DNA of 64,000 nt from Sphaerosporella brunnea (taxonomy: Eukaryota; Ascomycota; Pezizomycetes; Pezizales; Pyronemataceae), in the NCBI GenBank assembly GCA_008704415.1, contig VXIS01000027.1, forward strand, positions 124,001-188,000, written 5' to 3'. This document shows positions 43,284-55,398 of this stretch, piece by piece. Numbering within the stretch: the stretch's first letter is position 1; each line of letters opens with the position of its first letter. The notes under the pieces were generated by a model. That model saw only the letters and a list, made by a program, of their open reading frames with translations. It was not told the DNA's origin and searched no databases. Made by a program: the position numbers and the translations under genes.

Positions 43284-43648
43284 TGTCACGGTGCAAGGTC
43301 GGGATAGGTGTGGAGGTACTGTGGCTCGGCACTAGGGCACAGTCAGGGTTGTGGGACACGTGATGGGTTGGATATATTGAGGGGCTTCGTCCTGCGTTTG
43401 TTTTCTTTCTTTCTTTCTGTTGTTCACTGAGCCTTTGTATTGCAATCCAAATATCTGCGTTCACCTCCCCGAACCTTGTCTCATGCTCGGCCCCCCCACG
43501 ATCGTCAAATCCTGTCTGGAAACACTTGCTCGGCACGTCTCGACCTACCTATCCGATCCTCGACTCTGATCCTCGTCACCGACCGACAAACCTTACCCAC
43601 ACGGGTACCTTGGGCCTCGTCAGTCAACCCCCAACCCTCCCCATTACA
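43284..43648 (+). mobile_element. Solo LTR related to the Ty3 LTR
   Basis: Starts TGTCACGGTGCAAGG and ends CCCCATTACA, like the Ty3 LTR. It shares GTGGCTCGGCACTAGGG, a CACGTG box and a TATA-like GGATATATTG in the same order, but is about 85 bp longer and diverged. The flanks GATGG and GGTGG could be a worn 5-bp target duplication. Confidence 0.7.
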
Positions 43649-45050
43649 GGTGGTCCCTCAGAGCATCCTGCTGAAACAGATAGCTGAAGGGACAGGATGG
43701 CAATAGACCATTACCTCGCTTGCAGGATCTGACGTTGTTTGCAAACCTCTATGACATTGGCTTCTTGGTTTCAGTTTTTTGTTGATGCATCACATATTTC
43801 TGTACGGGTAATTGAGGTTGCGGTGAGAGACCGTTTTTTTTCTGTTTGGGGTTTTACTCTCAACGATCGAACATCCACCACTTGCTACAGTGTGGTGAAT
43901 TAGATATGATGCAGGCAGCAACGAGCGGCCTGGGGGTATTTGTTTGTAGAACAGCCGGGTGTCCTCGTTTCGACAGCAGCGAAATTGCCGTAGCGATACG
44001 TGGCCGGATAGCGAAACAACGATTCGGGTGATATAACACCAATATGAGCGATTCTCGTAGTCAGAGGGCGAGCTCTGAACTGGGCCGAATCTGACGATAT
44101 CTATCACGGCGCAAGCAAGGAAGGCGGAGCAGAGGCTATAGAAGTGGGGCTGTACATGGGACTAGGCGCTGTGGCGGTGCGGGGTAGCACGGGAAGGATT
44201 TCTTACTTGGATTTATAGCCGCCGGTAGCTGCGTTGAAAGGCTCTATGGGTTGGACTTTGTTGCGTACGAAGAAACTGACCGACAGCAGTGTTGATATGG
44301 TGTCAGCACAAGGGTGAATATGTGGGGTATTGGTGGGGGAAAGCACTGATGATCTCGAGTCACAATTTGAGGTCAGGGCATTGGGGGATATGGGGCATAA
44401 ACAAGACTTCTGAGGGGTACGTTAGATACAATAGCAAAAAAGGGGGTGAAATTCGTTCGGCAGTGCTCCAGTAGCGAACCCGCATTGATCAAGAATACCG
44501 CTTATGCACTTGATGCTGCCATGTTGCAGCATTGAAAGAAATACTCTATCAAAAGACGATTTGCATTACAGGGTAAATACGGGTCGAGCGAGAATGCGCA
44601 GCGTCTTAAATTCGCCACGGATGCCGGATGGATGCGGAAGTCAATACTCGGTGTGATGCTGTCTGGATTTCACCCCAATACCGAGGCGATGCAGCATTTG
44701 GATAAATACGTACCGACCAAAATCCCATACAAATGACAACCGACTGTCGCATGCATACAGAATTCAAAGAGAGTGCGCATGAAGCCAAATACCATCGCAA
44801 TACAGCAACACTCCCAGGTTGCTTCAGTCACCATGTAGGCATACAATAGCAATTATGCTTCTACAATCGCTTTACAATACGTATCAGTTTGGATTGCTTA
44901 GTAATAGCAGTAAAAGTAGGTTCTAATAGACATGACTAAGCCTTCCAGCACTCCAATGTTTCTGCCAATACTGAAGCGCGTTGATGGCAAGTTGAAGGAG
45001 TGAAATTCGCTGCAGCCGCTGCCAGTTAGCTGAGTAAAAAAAAGGAGAGG
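43649..45050. other. Stretch without a supported gene
   Basis: Nothing recognisable beyond short random frames. Confidence 0.45.
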
Positions 45051-45084
45051 AATGGAGTACTCAACTCAAGCGCTGATGCGGACC

Positions 45085-45542
45085 TCGGCGGAGAAGCTCC
45101 GGGAAGTCGACCACCGGATATCTCCTCTACGCTCTCGGTATCTTGGTCCTCTGGAAATCCAGGAAACAGACCCTGGTTGCTCAGTCAACTATGGAATCAG
45201 AGCTGATTGCCTCCGCTGCGGTCAAGCGGCAGATCGACTGGCTCTCTGACCTCCTTTCTGAGCTTACCCCAAGCCTGCAAGCGGCGCCCAGTACCCCGGA
45301 TATCCACTTACCACCGCGTCTCCTCAACGACAATCTGGCCTGAGTCACCGTTCTTAGTAATGGGAATTTCAAGGGAGACAGTCGGCACCTTCGCCTTCGG
45401 TTTTATGGCCTGCATGAAGCTGTCGCAACCGAGAAGCTTATAATCAAGCACATTCCGTCGGACAAAATGCTGGCAGATGGATTGACAAAGGCATTGTCTA
45501 GGATCAAGTATGAGGCGTTTGTAAAGGAAATTGGATTGATTT
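45085..45542 (+). pseudogene. Copia RNase H fragment
   Basis: Reads GKSTTGYLLYALGILVLWKS, then SELIASAAVKRQIDWLSDLL, and after a stop at about 45341 (TGA where the sister copy at 24.6 kb has a Cys codon) continues SRHLRLRFYGLHEAVATEKL to the natural end. This completes the RNase H core (active-site acid in MESELIA) but is disabled by the stop. The 3' LTR follows at 45572. Confidence 0.85.
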
Positions 45543-45571
45543 GATTTGCAACCGCATGGGCAACGGGGGAG

Positions 45572-45806
45572 TCTTGGAAAAAGGATTCCGGGCGGCAACC
45601 GTGAAAGGGATTCCGGGTGGCAACCGTGAAAGATTTTCCGGTGGCGACCGTGGGTCTAGATTTCTTGTTTCCGTTTGCCGTACTTTGACAGTTGACGTTT
45701 TCCTGTTGTTTGCCCCCGCGGCGCTGTATATAAAGGCCCGACGCTCGCCCTCCGGCGTCGGTAGAGAACTAAGCTTCCTCTCCTCTCTCAACCTCGCCGT
45801 TCAACA
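45572..45806 (+). repeat. Copia 3' LTR with TATA promoter
   Basis: Begins TCTTGGAAAAAGG after the purine tract GGCAACGGGGGAG, and ends CCGTTCAACA. It contains TATATAAA at 45727-45734 and three imperfect copies of a GATTCCGGGTGGCAACCGTG unit upstream of it. The first base pair of the expected TGTTGG terminus is mutated (TC). Confidence 0.75.
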
Positions 45807-46148
45807 GATAAGCCCATCCCGGTACTCATTTCCAATGTGGCACGTCCTGAGCAACCTAAAGTTTGATGACAATTAGGGTGTTTATTGCAGGTCTCGCGGC
45901 TCAGTTGGGAATGAGCCGCGTGTGGATGACGTTCGGAGCTGGTTGTTTAGTGGTTGAGGACACTCAAAGATGGTTGTTTTGGGTGGCAACAGCGGCAGGC
46001 TGCCGATGGAGTGACGCGCAGATTGAGTAGAAAGAGCGAAATTTGGCAGTCACGGTGGCAATGATAGAGATTCTCTGTTCGCAGCCCATGTTGACCCATC
46101 CATGATGAGAACGGCTTACCCCCTCAGGCTCATTAATATAGATATAAC

Positions 46149-46406
46149 ATGAGTATGGACTACAGGCTGGTCCAGTCCTCCGAATGCATGGACCAGGTTT
46201 TGCAGTTTTGGATCAATCGCGGAACGGACCGCTTCAGTGCTCTGTCGAGTGCGGACATGACTGGACTATGGCAGACCGTCCAGGCCAACCTCCAGACCGC
46301 ACCGGCCCGTGAGGAACACTGGCGCACGGTCAATGAAAAATGTGGTTGTACTTGGGGAATACACCAACTGTCCAACCACCCGAGGGTTCCCGTAGGCGAC
46401 TGCTAA
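46149..46406 (+). CDS. Hypothetical short ORF
   Basis: An 85-codon frame beginning MSMDYRLVQSSECMDQVLQF, with AREEHWRTVNEKCGCTWGI near its end. Composition looks protein-like and an AT-rich ATATAGATATAAC precedes the ATG. No domain is recognised and the 3' part may be chance. Confidence 0.3.
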   Translation: MSMDYRLVQSSECMDQVLQFWINRGTDRFSALSSADMTGLWQTVQANLQTAPAREEHWRTVNEKCGCTWGIHQLSNHPRVPVGDC

Positions 46407-49400
46407 ATTGTACTTGCCAGGTGCAACAAGCGCGGTTCAGACTGCCCGTACTATTGTCCAGTGATGTCTCGACATTCACAAACCTAAAGGGGGGCGCTAT
46501 GATTGGAATGCACTGCGGGATGGAAGTCCATAGGCTTGGGAACAGCGCGCAGCTCCGGTTACGCAACCAAGCACGATGAACCCGCGCGATAAGAATACGC
46601 GTTCCGAAAGCATGTCCAACCCGTCGACAGGCAAGCGTTCCGTCGCGAAAGTCATCCTATCGCATGCGTAATCCTGGGTACATGAACATTGCCCATGCGG
46701 TGGTCCGGGAACAAACCGAAATTGTTACTGTAGACAACATGATGAGCCTGCCTTGTAGGCGGCGACGAAAGGGAGTCGAAGCGAATAATCCACGACCCCA
46801 ATGGGGTGGATGAGACAACCATCTGCGAGCGTAAACCCGAAGGCGTGTTGATCCGCGGCCCGGATTGATAATAAGCTCTGAGAAAGAGACGTGATTATGA
46901 AGCACTGGTTGATTACGGGCGCCGGCACGCGGGGATAAAAGGGGAGGAGATAAAAGGTTGCAGTCCGAGTCCGTTTTTGACGGTTATATTCCGCAATTGA
47001 ACCCGAGATTCTTACGAGCCCGTTGTCGCGCCTACTGTGCGCAGAGAACGGAAGAATGTGTGTATACCACGTGGTTGTCCAGCTTGATATCGATTCTCCG
47101 GATCACTCTCCAGGCCTGGATTCATTCATGGTACCGTCAAGCACTTGTGCGTCCAGGTCGTTTTTTTCGCTGGCCATCCATCGCCGCCGGCATTTCCAAA
47201 TACGCGCGACTCGCTCAGCATCACTTCAGGATGCGACCTCTGCCACCGGTAGCCAGAGGCCTGGCATGGTTACCCATACACCGCGCAGGAATACGACTGT
47301 GCGGTGCCACTAGCCGAGATCGAAGGTCGGACGGGACGGGTCGCAGAGTACGTTGGCATCAGACTGCTGTGTCAAATTCGGCTTGGCCTCGCACACCTCG
47401 AGCGAACCGCGGCTTTCCGCACCGCCAGTCACAACCACCGGCCCCTCCGAGCGCTCGGCGAAGCGCCACGACCTGCCAGGTGACCATGGGGACTCTGCAG
47501 TCAACGTTTTCCATTATTGCCCCGAAATTAAGGTGCCTCTGCCTGAATCAATCGAATCCTAGCGCTTATCGGTCACGGTCACTGAACCGCGCACTCAATG
47601 ACGGGGCGAACGACGGGAGCACCCTCTGTGGCGTGCATCTCGTCGATGTGCGAATGTTCGCCGTCGCGTGATAAACCACTCTTCTTGAACAAGTCACTCA
47701 ACCACGTCCTACCTGCATCTAGATCAATCCCCCACCCCCCCCCCCCCCTCCGTTCCTCGGCGAGCACCGATATGCGAATTGCATTGCACGACTCTGCGTG
47801 TATGTGTCGTCCAAGTTATCGTCCACATGCGGGCGCCCACGATCTCCGATCAGCTACTTGTCCACAACCCTACCGTGACCGCTCCATCATGTGTGCATCA
47901 ACTGCTGCACTCCTGCACACCAGACTTGCTGAATAAAGGAGCGCTGGGGAAGGCATGAGTCAACATCCAAGGAAAGAAACAGCGACGAAACAAGGTGAAA
48001 ATGCCATGGCCATCTGGTCCTGATCACCGCTTTGCACCTCTGAAAATGACCAATCGTCCTCATAATTCACCGCGCCTCGCGAAGCAGCCACCATACCCGT
48101 ATATCGCGAAGAAAAGCAGGGTAGCACGGGTAGACCAGTCCACCTGAGATCGGTCAGCGACACACAGCCACCGGGTATATGTCCAGCGCAGCTCTCTCTC
48201 TCCACGGATTGCAAACGCGCCAGGATTTGCGGACCCGAAGAGATCCTATCTATTCTGCTGTTTCCCTGACAAGTAGAGCCTGCACTCATTCAGAGGCATC
48301 TTGGGCAGCGTTTCCTTGATGTGCGTGGTCGTGATGTCAAGGCTGGCGCGAGGTGGGTAGAAGTGCTTTGCTCCCCTGTTTTCAGGCTGCGCGACAAGCT
48401 TGATCGTCCATGGCATCGCGGCCGGTATTGCCTGCCCCGGTGAGGATGCTGCATCTTTCGCCACAAGCTCGGAAAGCCCGTTGCCTGCGATGTCGTCATA
48501 TCCGGGAACCCACCGAAGCGTAAGTCAACATCGCCAATCCACCAGCTTGCTGCTCCATCGGTTAACGCGGCAGGACATCCATTTGCCAGGCGCCATAGCG
48601 CCGGCGTTGCATCGCTCACGCGTCTGCTGAGAAGGCACACTCCTGGTTGTTCCCCCGGCCGCGGCTTGGAGAGATCAACGGCGCTGTGTGTTCGGCAAGA
48701 AAGAGTGATTGCATATACACGCCGGCACGAAACATAATCGAGTGTGGGCTACAGAACCGGAGAAACACATACCATCCACCACCCGCAGTTTTCTGACGAT
48801 CGGCCATACCAACAGATTGCGAGGCGATACATAACATTCTCTGAAGAAAAAAAATCGTGTAGGGTGAACTCTGATCACATCTGGCGTGTGAGTCTGTATA
48901 GCTAGCCAAAGGAGCGATCGCTACTGTACAGACGCCAGCCAGCCGGCCTGGGCGTTTCCTGACCGTGTCTTCAAAGAGTGCAGCGGCGCGGCATTTGAAA
49001 GAACAATGTGCCATGTCCGGTGATCGATGAATGATGCTATTTCGGCGACCCAAGGTGTTCGGCAAGGGCTCTGCACGCTGGCCTTGCAGTGCGTTGGGAT
49101 GCCCAGCGGCGCCGCTCGCGGCCGAATGTCCTCAAACGTACCTCTAAGAGTACACTTCACGCCTCCTGCAATAACATCTAGCACAGCGAATACGCAACAC
49201 GCTCAATGGGGAGTGTCTGATCGTGTAGTGGGAAAACATTGTGAGCCATTTGGACGGATACCACCTGAGTCGTGATCCCAATGGTACACACACTGACGCC
49301 AGACGTTGCGGTCGCTTAATCGGCAATAGATCTTCACCGTCAAGAGGGTGTTCGTGGATCAGTGTTCCGTACGGTCCCGTCCAGGACTGCACACCGGATC

Positions 49401-50096
49401 GGACCGACTGGCACGATGTCATGACTGTCACCCCACCTAGCAGCCGCGGTCGTGCCCTTGGTCTACCAGCTCCCAGGGTTCAAACTCTGGTGGTCTCCTC
49501 TCATTGCACCTTTACACTTCACAACACCGCTGGACCTCCACCTGACCCTCCTCCAACTGGCTACATCTCGCGTTCCCGTCTTTGCTGCTTTCCCGTCACC
49601 CTACTTGTCAGTTTCCCTGCTACAGCCAGTGCAGCGTTGCTGGTAACCGTGCAAAACGTCAACGCCATGGCAAGAGTAGTGCACGGTTGCCCCTTGATGT
49701 TTCGCTTGCTGAAGCCAATGCAAAGCGCAGAAAGCTAGATACACCTGCAGAGGTGGCAAGAGCTGAGGCGGTTACCATGCTCAACCATTATCATGTTGAA
49801 GGCCTGGGTCTCCGGAGACGTAGCTGCCAACAGGCAATCGCTGTGAAGACCAAAGTGGTTGCTAGTGAGGGGGGACGTACTACTGCTGCAAATGCTAAAG
49901 GCGGTCGAGGCGGCCAGGGGGGCTTGAGCAGACGCGGCGCGAGGGCACGAGGATCGGTTTCCAACAGTGGAAGAGGAACGGTCCGCAGTGCACGTAGGTG
50001 CTCTCTTATGAGGGCTTAATAAATGTCTTGCATTGGGTGTACCCGACAAAGTATCGCACGAGCGCGGCTGCAAGGTGGGGTGATAGATATGACCCC
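46407..50096. other. Stretch without a supported gene
   Basis: Many frames of 60-240 codons are open on both strands, but I see no conserved motif. A C-run lies at 47735-47750. Between 49582 and 50019 one plus frame is rich in Gly and Arg (GGRTTAANAKGGRGGQGG), which may be a disordered coding segment. Confidence 0.35.
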
Positions 50097-50178
50097 GCAC
50101 GAAGCGCGTAGCCGCGCGGTAGTACGCGAGGTTTGGACAGTGAGTTGGATAGTCCGTAGGATTTCCGGAATTTTGCGG
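50097..50178 (+). repeat. Dispersed repeat R3, copy 1
   Basis: GCGCGGTAGTACGCGAGG, TTTGGACAGTGAGTTGGATA and GTCCGTAGGATTTCCG recur at 56947-57018 and, inverted, at 63400-63487. Confidence 0.8.
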
Positions 50179-51970
50179 CTTCGTCCTCCCTTCGAAGCTT
50201 TCGTCGCTTGACGGAGATGGGGAAACGGAGGCGGCTGGAAATGGCAATTTTCAGTCGGCTTTCCAGCCACAGGTGGCTGCGTGCATTGAAGTTCCTCCAA
50301 GCTGTTCGACTAGTGGTGCAGTGTAGTAAAGTAGTCTTTCCAGTGTGCCGCCTCCTTCTTAAACACGCCGCGTTGCTGGGCGATCACAGCAAGTTGAACG
50401 TCCTGCTTTTGCAATTCAGCCTCCTTGGTCTGCATGTCAAAGACATACGGTGCGTGTAAAAACCGATAGAACCCAAGGATACCGTCCGATGTCACTCCGG
50501 TCATCTGGTCAGGGGTTTCGTGCGTCGCTCAGCATCGACAAGCTCGAGGAGGTGCAACAGGTTCGACTTATCGTCCGGGCTTGGCCACTGGAACGTTCGG
50601 AGGTTAAGGTCATTGTTGTCCACCATTATGGTTTGCCTAATGTGTCAATCAGTGTTCCCCATAGCCTGCCAGCCGGATTGCCTGCTTTGGGCTGCGTTGG
50701 GCTGATCAAAGAGCCAGTCTGGCTCCTCCAGCCGATGGTTGACATGGACTGCATGGTTCAGATGACCGCCCCAGCCTGAGCTTATACTCACCTGGCACCC
50801 CTCATGAAGACCACCACCGTGAGAGTTCGGGGCATGACACTCCAATTGGAGCACGAGAGCATATTCAAGAACATTTTGTGAGAACGCTGTAGCATCCGCA
50901 CAATCGAGGCCCCTTCTAGACGTCCAACTGCGATTATTTGGCTCTCCCACCCGTTCAGACGCCTGTATAAAACAAAGCGAGTGCATTGAGGTCTTGTTGG
51001 GATGGTCACCAAGAGCGGTGTTTTGGCGTAAATAGAGGAGCTGGTGCGATTCTCCGAAGCACCCCATCGAGACCACCACCACAAAAGTTCCATTTCAAAG
51101 CAGTACTGAGTAGAGAGTTACATGATTTCCTCGCAAAACACGCCGTCAGTTAACAATCATCACCCCGTTCAGACTCGGACCTCTACCCAGTCCGCTCGCC
51201 ATTGGTGGAAGCGTGAGTCCGACGTACGATCGGGCGGCCTGTGGACACTCTCACCGTCAACCCTCACATGCAGCATCACCGCCTATATTTTTTTGTTATT
51301 GATATCAGTGGTTGTGTTTCAGATTCTATCTGGCGGGACTTTGTGGTTAGGGTGTTGACTTCAGACCCGTTCCACGACCTTTTTGACTTCAGGTCACCGG
51401 GGGTTCCCATCACGGATCAGCGCTGGTCAATGCGGCGACACCCAGGCAGGTTCACGGACATTGCTGCACGGTTCGCAGCCCTGTTTAGCTTGAGTAAGGC
51501 ACAGTCACATATCTTGCCATAAGAATAGGCTGTCTAAGAATAACTGCTCTACAAGACTAGTCGCATTATAAACTTTTGAGAAACATGATTTATTTTGCAC
51601 AACAATATTCTTAACATTCTAAAGAGATTTGTATTGGTAGAAGTAGATTAGTGCGGATGTATTTACGAGGAGACACAGTAAAAACGTTGCGCCGATGACT
51701 GTTGAGCCTGATTGTTCTCTTGCTTGACACACCGTAAGTGAGATGGCTGGTGACCCTCAAATATTCAGCTTTTTAACTGGACCAGCGCTCGTAGATTGCA
51801 GCATCATAGACGATCGCCTACATAACAATCCACACTCTGTGAGACTCCGCATCTCCGACGCCTATTCGTGTAGAGAGAGTCCCCAGTCTAACACGCTGTA
51901 ACCATCTGAAGGTTTGCTTAGCCTCGTCAGTTGCAGACCCAACGGCTGCAACAGCTGCCTAGCCTGGCGA

Positions 51971-52026
51971 TTATTCTCCCTCTTCATTCAAATCTATCCC
52001 CCCATGGATGGTTGTCAGGTGGGATG
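51971..52026 (+). repeat. Dispersed repeat R2, copy 5
   Basis: TTATTCTCCCTCTTCATTCA and CTATCCCCCCATGGATGG, the 3' half of R2 only. Confidence 0.7.
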
Positions 52027-53029
52027 GCAGGGCGGGGGGTCGTGTCCCGCCGACACTTGTGAGAAAAGCCTTGTGACCCGCAAAGAAGTATTGACTCCTC
52101 GCCAGGCCTTCATTTATACTAGAGAACGTCCCGTCAGTGTATTGGAGCCGGATAGCAAGTGGAGAAATCTGGGATAGCAACGCAATAGAACGGTGTGCTT
52201 CCTGTGAGATTCACTCAAAAACTACAGTTGCTATTGCTCCATGCCATGAGAAGTGACCAGCACGATGCTGGGCTGAGATGTGACGCAGCGTCCAGCGCGA
52301 GTTGCGCTGGCGTAGTCGCGAATGATGTTGACGTGTTTTACTGTGTTGTTGGCACGGATATGCGCGGCCACTACGCGACACTATGTGATAGTCGATGCAC
52401 GCTGCCATCAAACTCTGACCCAATTGGGAATGTTCAGAGGCGAGCAGTGAAGACGCACACTGTCTCCTTGTTGGAGCGGCATACAAGTAACTCTAAATCA
52501 CGGATTTCCTCATCACGACCACTATCACTACCACAATCACCGCAAACCACAAAATACCCTGCGCTGATGCCCCTTGCTGCAAAGTGTCCGCGCCACGTCG
52601 CCCGCCAGCGATCTACAAAGAGTACACTGTACTGTGCACACTGATTGAGCTCTCGGTGAAAGACAAAGTCACGATGCTGCACATACACACCCGGATACTC
52701 CAGCGGAGCCAGGCGCTGCGGGTGCGGCTGGACCAGAATTACCACGGCTACAAAACGGAGACGCTGAGCCAACTGACCAGCGATGAGCCAACTGACCAGC
52801 GATGTGACCACGTGGTGGAACACAAACTATGGCAGCACCAAACGCTACCTGTCCTTGGGTGTTGGTGATAGCGTTATCCATCGGCTGTGCTTAAATACGG
52901 TGAGGAATTCTCGCGTGAAGAACAGCAGGAAAAGGGGCAATGGGGAGATCGGTATCGTATAGGCTTCGTTGGTGTTGCTTGCATCGTGTGTCAGGCTGCT
53001 GTGTTTGAAGGCCTACCTGGTTGACTCCT

Positions 53030-53150
53030 CGGCATACCAGGTATATTCGGGGAGGGAACGCCCCGGCGCAACTGAACAGGATGTCTCCCCGACAAGCACG
53101 CCGTTAACGTGACTGAACAGGATGCCTCCCCGAACGAGCACGCCGATAAA
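53030..53150. repeat. Short tandem duplication
   Basis: ACTGAACAGGATGTCTCCCC and ACTGAACAGGATGCCTCCCC, each followed by GA(A)C-AGCACGCCG, lie about 45 bp apart. The second copy contains the start of the ORF at 53109. Confidence 0.6.
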
Positions 53151-53450
53151 TGTGGACAAAACCAGAAATCCACCGTACTTTCTGAGATGGAGGTTCGCCT
53201 CCGTGATTCGGTCACGCCGGGATGGTTTATCGATGACAATTTCCCAGCCGGGTCTGCAAGCGCAATGAATGACCCATCAGAAATCAGTCCCACACCGCCA
53301 CCACCACCACCGAGACCCGATAGTTCTCCGCCAGCTGCTTCCATTTCCGGACAACAATCCGATCTGCAAAGTTCAACCGGTGGTTTTGTGACGCCACCAC
53401 CACGTTGCAAAGCGTATCAAACGTCGAACCGGCATCCGCTACGATCCTAG
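53109..53450 (+). CDS. Hypothetical Pro/Ser-rich ORF
   Basis: 113 codons from the in-frame start (VTEQDASPNEHADKC). The middle reads MEVRLRDSVTPGWFIDDNFP, then a polyproline run and a Ser-rich tail. No known domain. Its start lies in a duplicated 45-bp unit. Confidence 0.3.
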   Translation: MTEQDASPNEHADKCGQNQKSTVLSEMEVRLRDSVTPGWFIDDNFPAGSASAMNDPSEISPTPPPPPPRPDSSPPAASISGQQSDLQSSTGGFVTPPPRCKAYQTSNRHPLRS

Positions 53451-53788
53451 AATCCGCCTTCCGGCTGCGGACATACGATTCGAGTCCGAATCGCAGCTCC
53501 TACTAGCCGGTGTAACCCTTCCCGTCTCGGCTTTTTGCCTGTCTGACCCCATGTCGACACGATTTCATGGGTCAACTGCGGAGACCCAATGACCACAGGC
53601 AGGTATGGTCAAGAAGCAAACGAAAGGAAAATACGGGCCTGTAATCAGCAGAAACAAACGGCATGGAGACGGGATCAAGGGACTCCGCACCATCTGACTC
53701 TCCATCGTATTCGCACAATGACGATGACTGATCACCCCTTCACCGCAGGATGACAAAACTTAGTATCACACACATCGACACATCCGTC

Positions 53789-54193
53789 CTACACACCACT
53801 CGCTTTGCCGGGAGGCACTCCTGCGTCGCGGCAGGGTGAGGCTGTTGAGAGGAATTGCCGCTTGCTCACTGAGTGGACGGAGTTGCATGACACACGAACA
53901 ATCCCAGCGACGCGCGATGCCGGGATTCCTTCTGGTCCCACACTCTCCGTGCCGATCGCGACGCACTGTTGAGTCGGCCTTTCGCCGGCCTCAAGGAAGT
54001 ATACGATGCCAGCACGGCCAGTTGAGTCGCCATTGTACTTGAGCTCACCGGCATGGTCGATCAGCTTTCTGCACAGAACGATTAGCTTCCGGGTCGGATT
54101 GAGGGTTCCAAGCGATATGCCCTGGAACCACGAGGGTATCCCACGGCGCGTACCAGGCGCCGCCCCCGATAAGTTGCGACAACCAGGGATCAC
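53789..54193 (-). CDS. Hypothetical ORF
   Basis: 134 codons. SWFQGISLGTLNPTRKLIVL and RAGIVYFLEAGERPTQQCVA look protein-like. No domain is recognised. The 3' end of the frame runs to 53789 without a clear end to the similarity of composition. It faces away from the copia fragment at 54222. Confidence 0.3.
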   Translation of the reverse strand: MIPGCRNLSGAAPGTRRGIPSWFQGISLGTLNPTRKLIVLCRKLIDHAGELKYNGDSTGRAGIVYFLEAGERPTQQCVAIGTESVGPEGIPASRVAGIVRVSCNSVHSVSKRQFLSTASPCRDAGVPPGKASGV

Positions 54194-54221
54194 TAAACCT
54201 CATCATCACCCGAGTCCTTAA

Positions 54222-54416
54222 AGCAAAGACGAAACATATAGACATCAGGTTTCACCATGCTAGACACGAGCAAGAGAAAGGACACGTGAGATTCGACTAC
54301 ATCGCCTCCGAAGACAATCCTGCAGAGCTCATGACTAAGGCACTTCCGACCTCAAATGCTTACCGTGAAGCTCGGACTTTACGAGATCACGGACACTTCC
54401 TACAAAGAGGAGGAAG
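54222..54416 (+). pseudogene. Copia RNase H fragment
   Basis: KTKHIDIRFHHARHEQEKGH and FDYIASEDNPAELMTKALP are the end of copia RNase H, followed by the purine tract AAAGAGGAGGAAG and an LTR. Everything upstream of the fragment is lost. Confidence 0.85.
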
Positions 54417-54576
54417 TGTTGGAAAACCGGCCTCCTAGGCAGTACGAGTGAGGAGGATAGGACAAGTAGATGGGTGACTACGAGTGAGTCGGTGTGACTA
54501 GGGCTTGGGTAACACCGAGTGATACCCAGTGAAGCTATAAGATGTACTTAAGACGCAGCTAGATCAGCCTGTATAA
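54417..54576 (+). repeat. Copia LTR upstream of the six-exon gene
   Basis: Starts TGTTGGAAAACCGGCC immediately after the purine tract and probably ends GTATAACACA at about 54576. GCTATAAGATGTACTT near 54532 is TATA-like. The ATG of the downstream gene is 53 bp past the LTR end. Confidence 0.65.
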
Positions 54577-54628
54577 CACAATTGCTTTCCCACCCCCATC
54601 CTTCCACTTCGGCCCCGCCACAACTCCA

Positions 54629-55398
54629 ACATGTCTACTTTCGACAGTGCTGAGCGTAAGAGATTTTTCGCCGGACCAGGAAACTATTGTGGCGACTGAC
54701 CAAGCCAGCGATTGTGCCCGAGGACCTTGACGACTCCTCCAGCGTGATTGAAACCGACCATACGGGTTAGTAATCAGGAGAAGAGTTATAAAATACGTCA
54801 TCGCTAATACAAGTGGTAGATTCCCAGCCGGTTGCAACCAAGCATACGGGTTAGTAACCAGGAGAAGAGTTATAAGATACGCCATCGCTAATAGAAGCGG
54901 TAGATTCCCAGCCGGTTGAAACCACCGTTGCTGATGGTGCCGAAGCCAACACTAACTCCTCCGTCGCGACGAAAGGAACCAAGCGTACTGGTGAGTAAAC
55001 AGGACAAGAGTTATAAGATACGCCATCACTAATAGAATTGGCAGCTTCCGAGCCAGCCGAAAACACCGTTGCTAAAAAGCGCCGCGACAAGCAGAGGGCC
55101 AAGCGTAAGGGTATGTACTCAACACTTTGTCTGCCTTCATCATGCGCTGACGGACAACGGAACAGCAGCCCGTGCCAAGTCCAAGCTCGACTCCCACGTC
55201 AAGGACAAGATCGATTCCGACGACAAGGCCAAGCTCGACTCCGACGGCAAGGAGGCGATCAAGGCTTTGCCGGTGAAAATCGCCACGCAGCCCATGAAGG
55301 CTTTCATGGCGAAATTGCCGGACCAAATGCGGCGCGATGATCGCGTGTTGCAGTTTAAGCTGCAGGTCAAGGGTGAGATTGGTTTCGTCAAAAAGTAG
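54629..55398 (+). CDS. Six-exon gene, small basic protein with duplicated exons
   Basis: Exons are 54629-54653, 54709-54765, 54820-54849, 54904-54990, 55045-55110 and 55166-55398. All five introns are 54-55 nt, have GT...AG ends and CTAAT or CTGAC branch-like sites, and interrupt codons in phase 1. Introns 2, 3 and 4 are copies of one another. The product is 165 residues. It begins MSTFDSAEPIVPEDLDD, repeats the word TDSQPV (exons 3 and 4), then has a strongly basic stretch (AKKRRDKQRAKRKAARAK), the lysine/aspartate repeat KLDSHVKDKIDSDDKAKLDS, and ends VLQFKLQVKGEIGFVKK. No family is recognised; the basic stretch suggests nuclear or nucleic-acid association, which is inference. Because every internal exon is a multiple of three, exons can be lost or gained without frameshift. 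Confidence 0.85.

Noticed and set aside
49440..49500. tRNA-like CCAGGGTTCAAACTCTGG
   Set aside because: A T-arm-like piece is present, but the A box fails at the invariant A and no acceptor stem forms.
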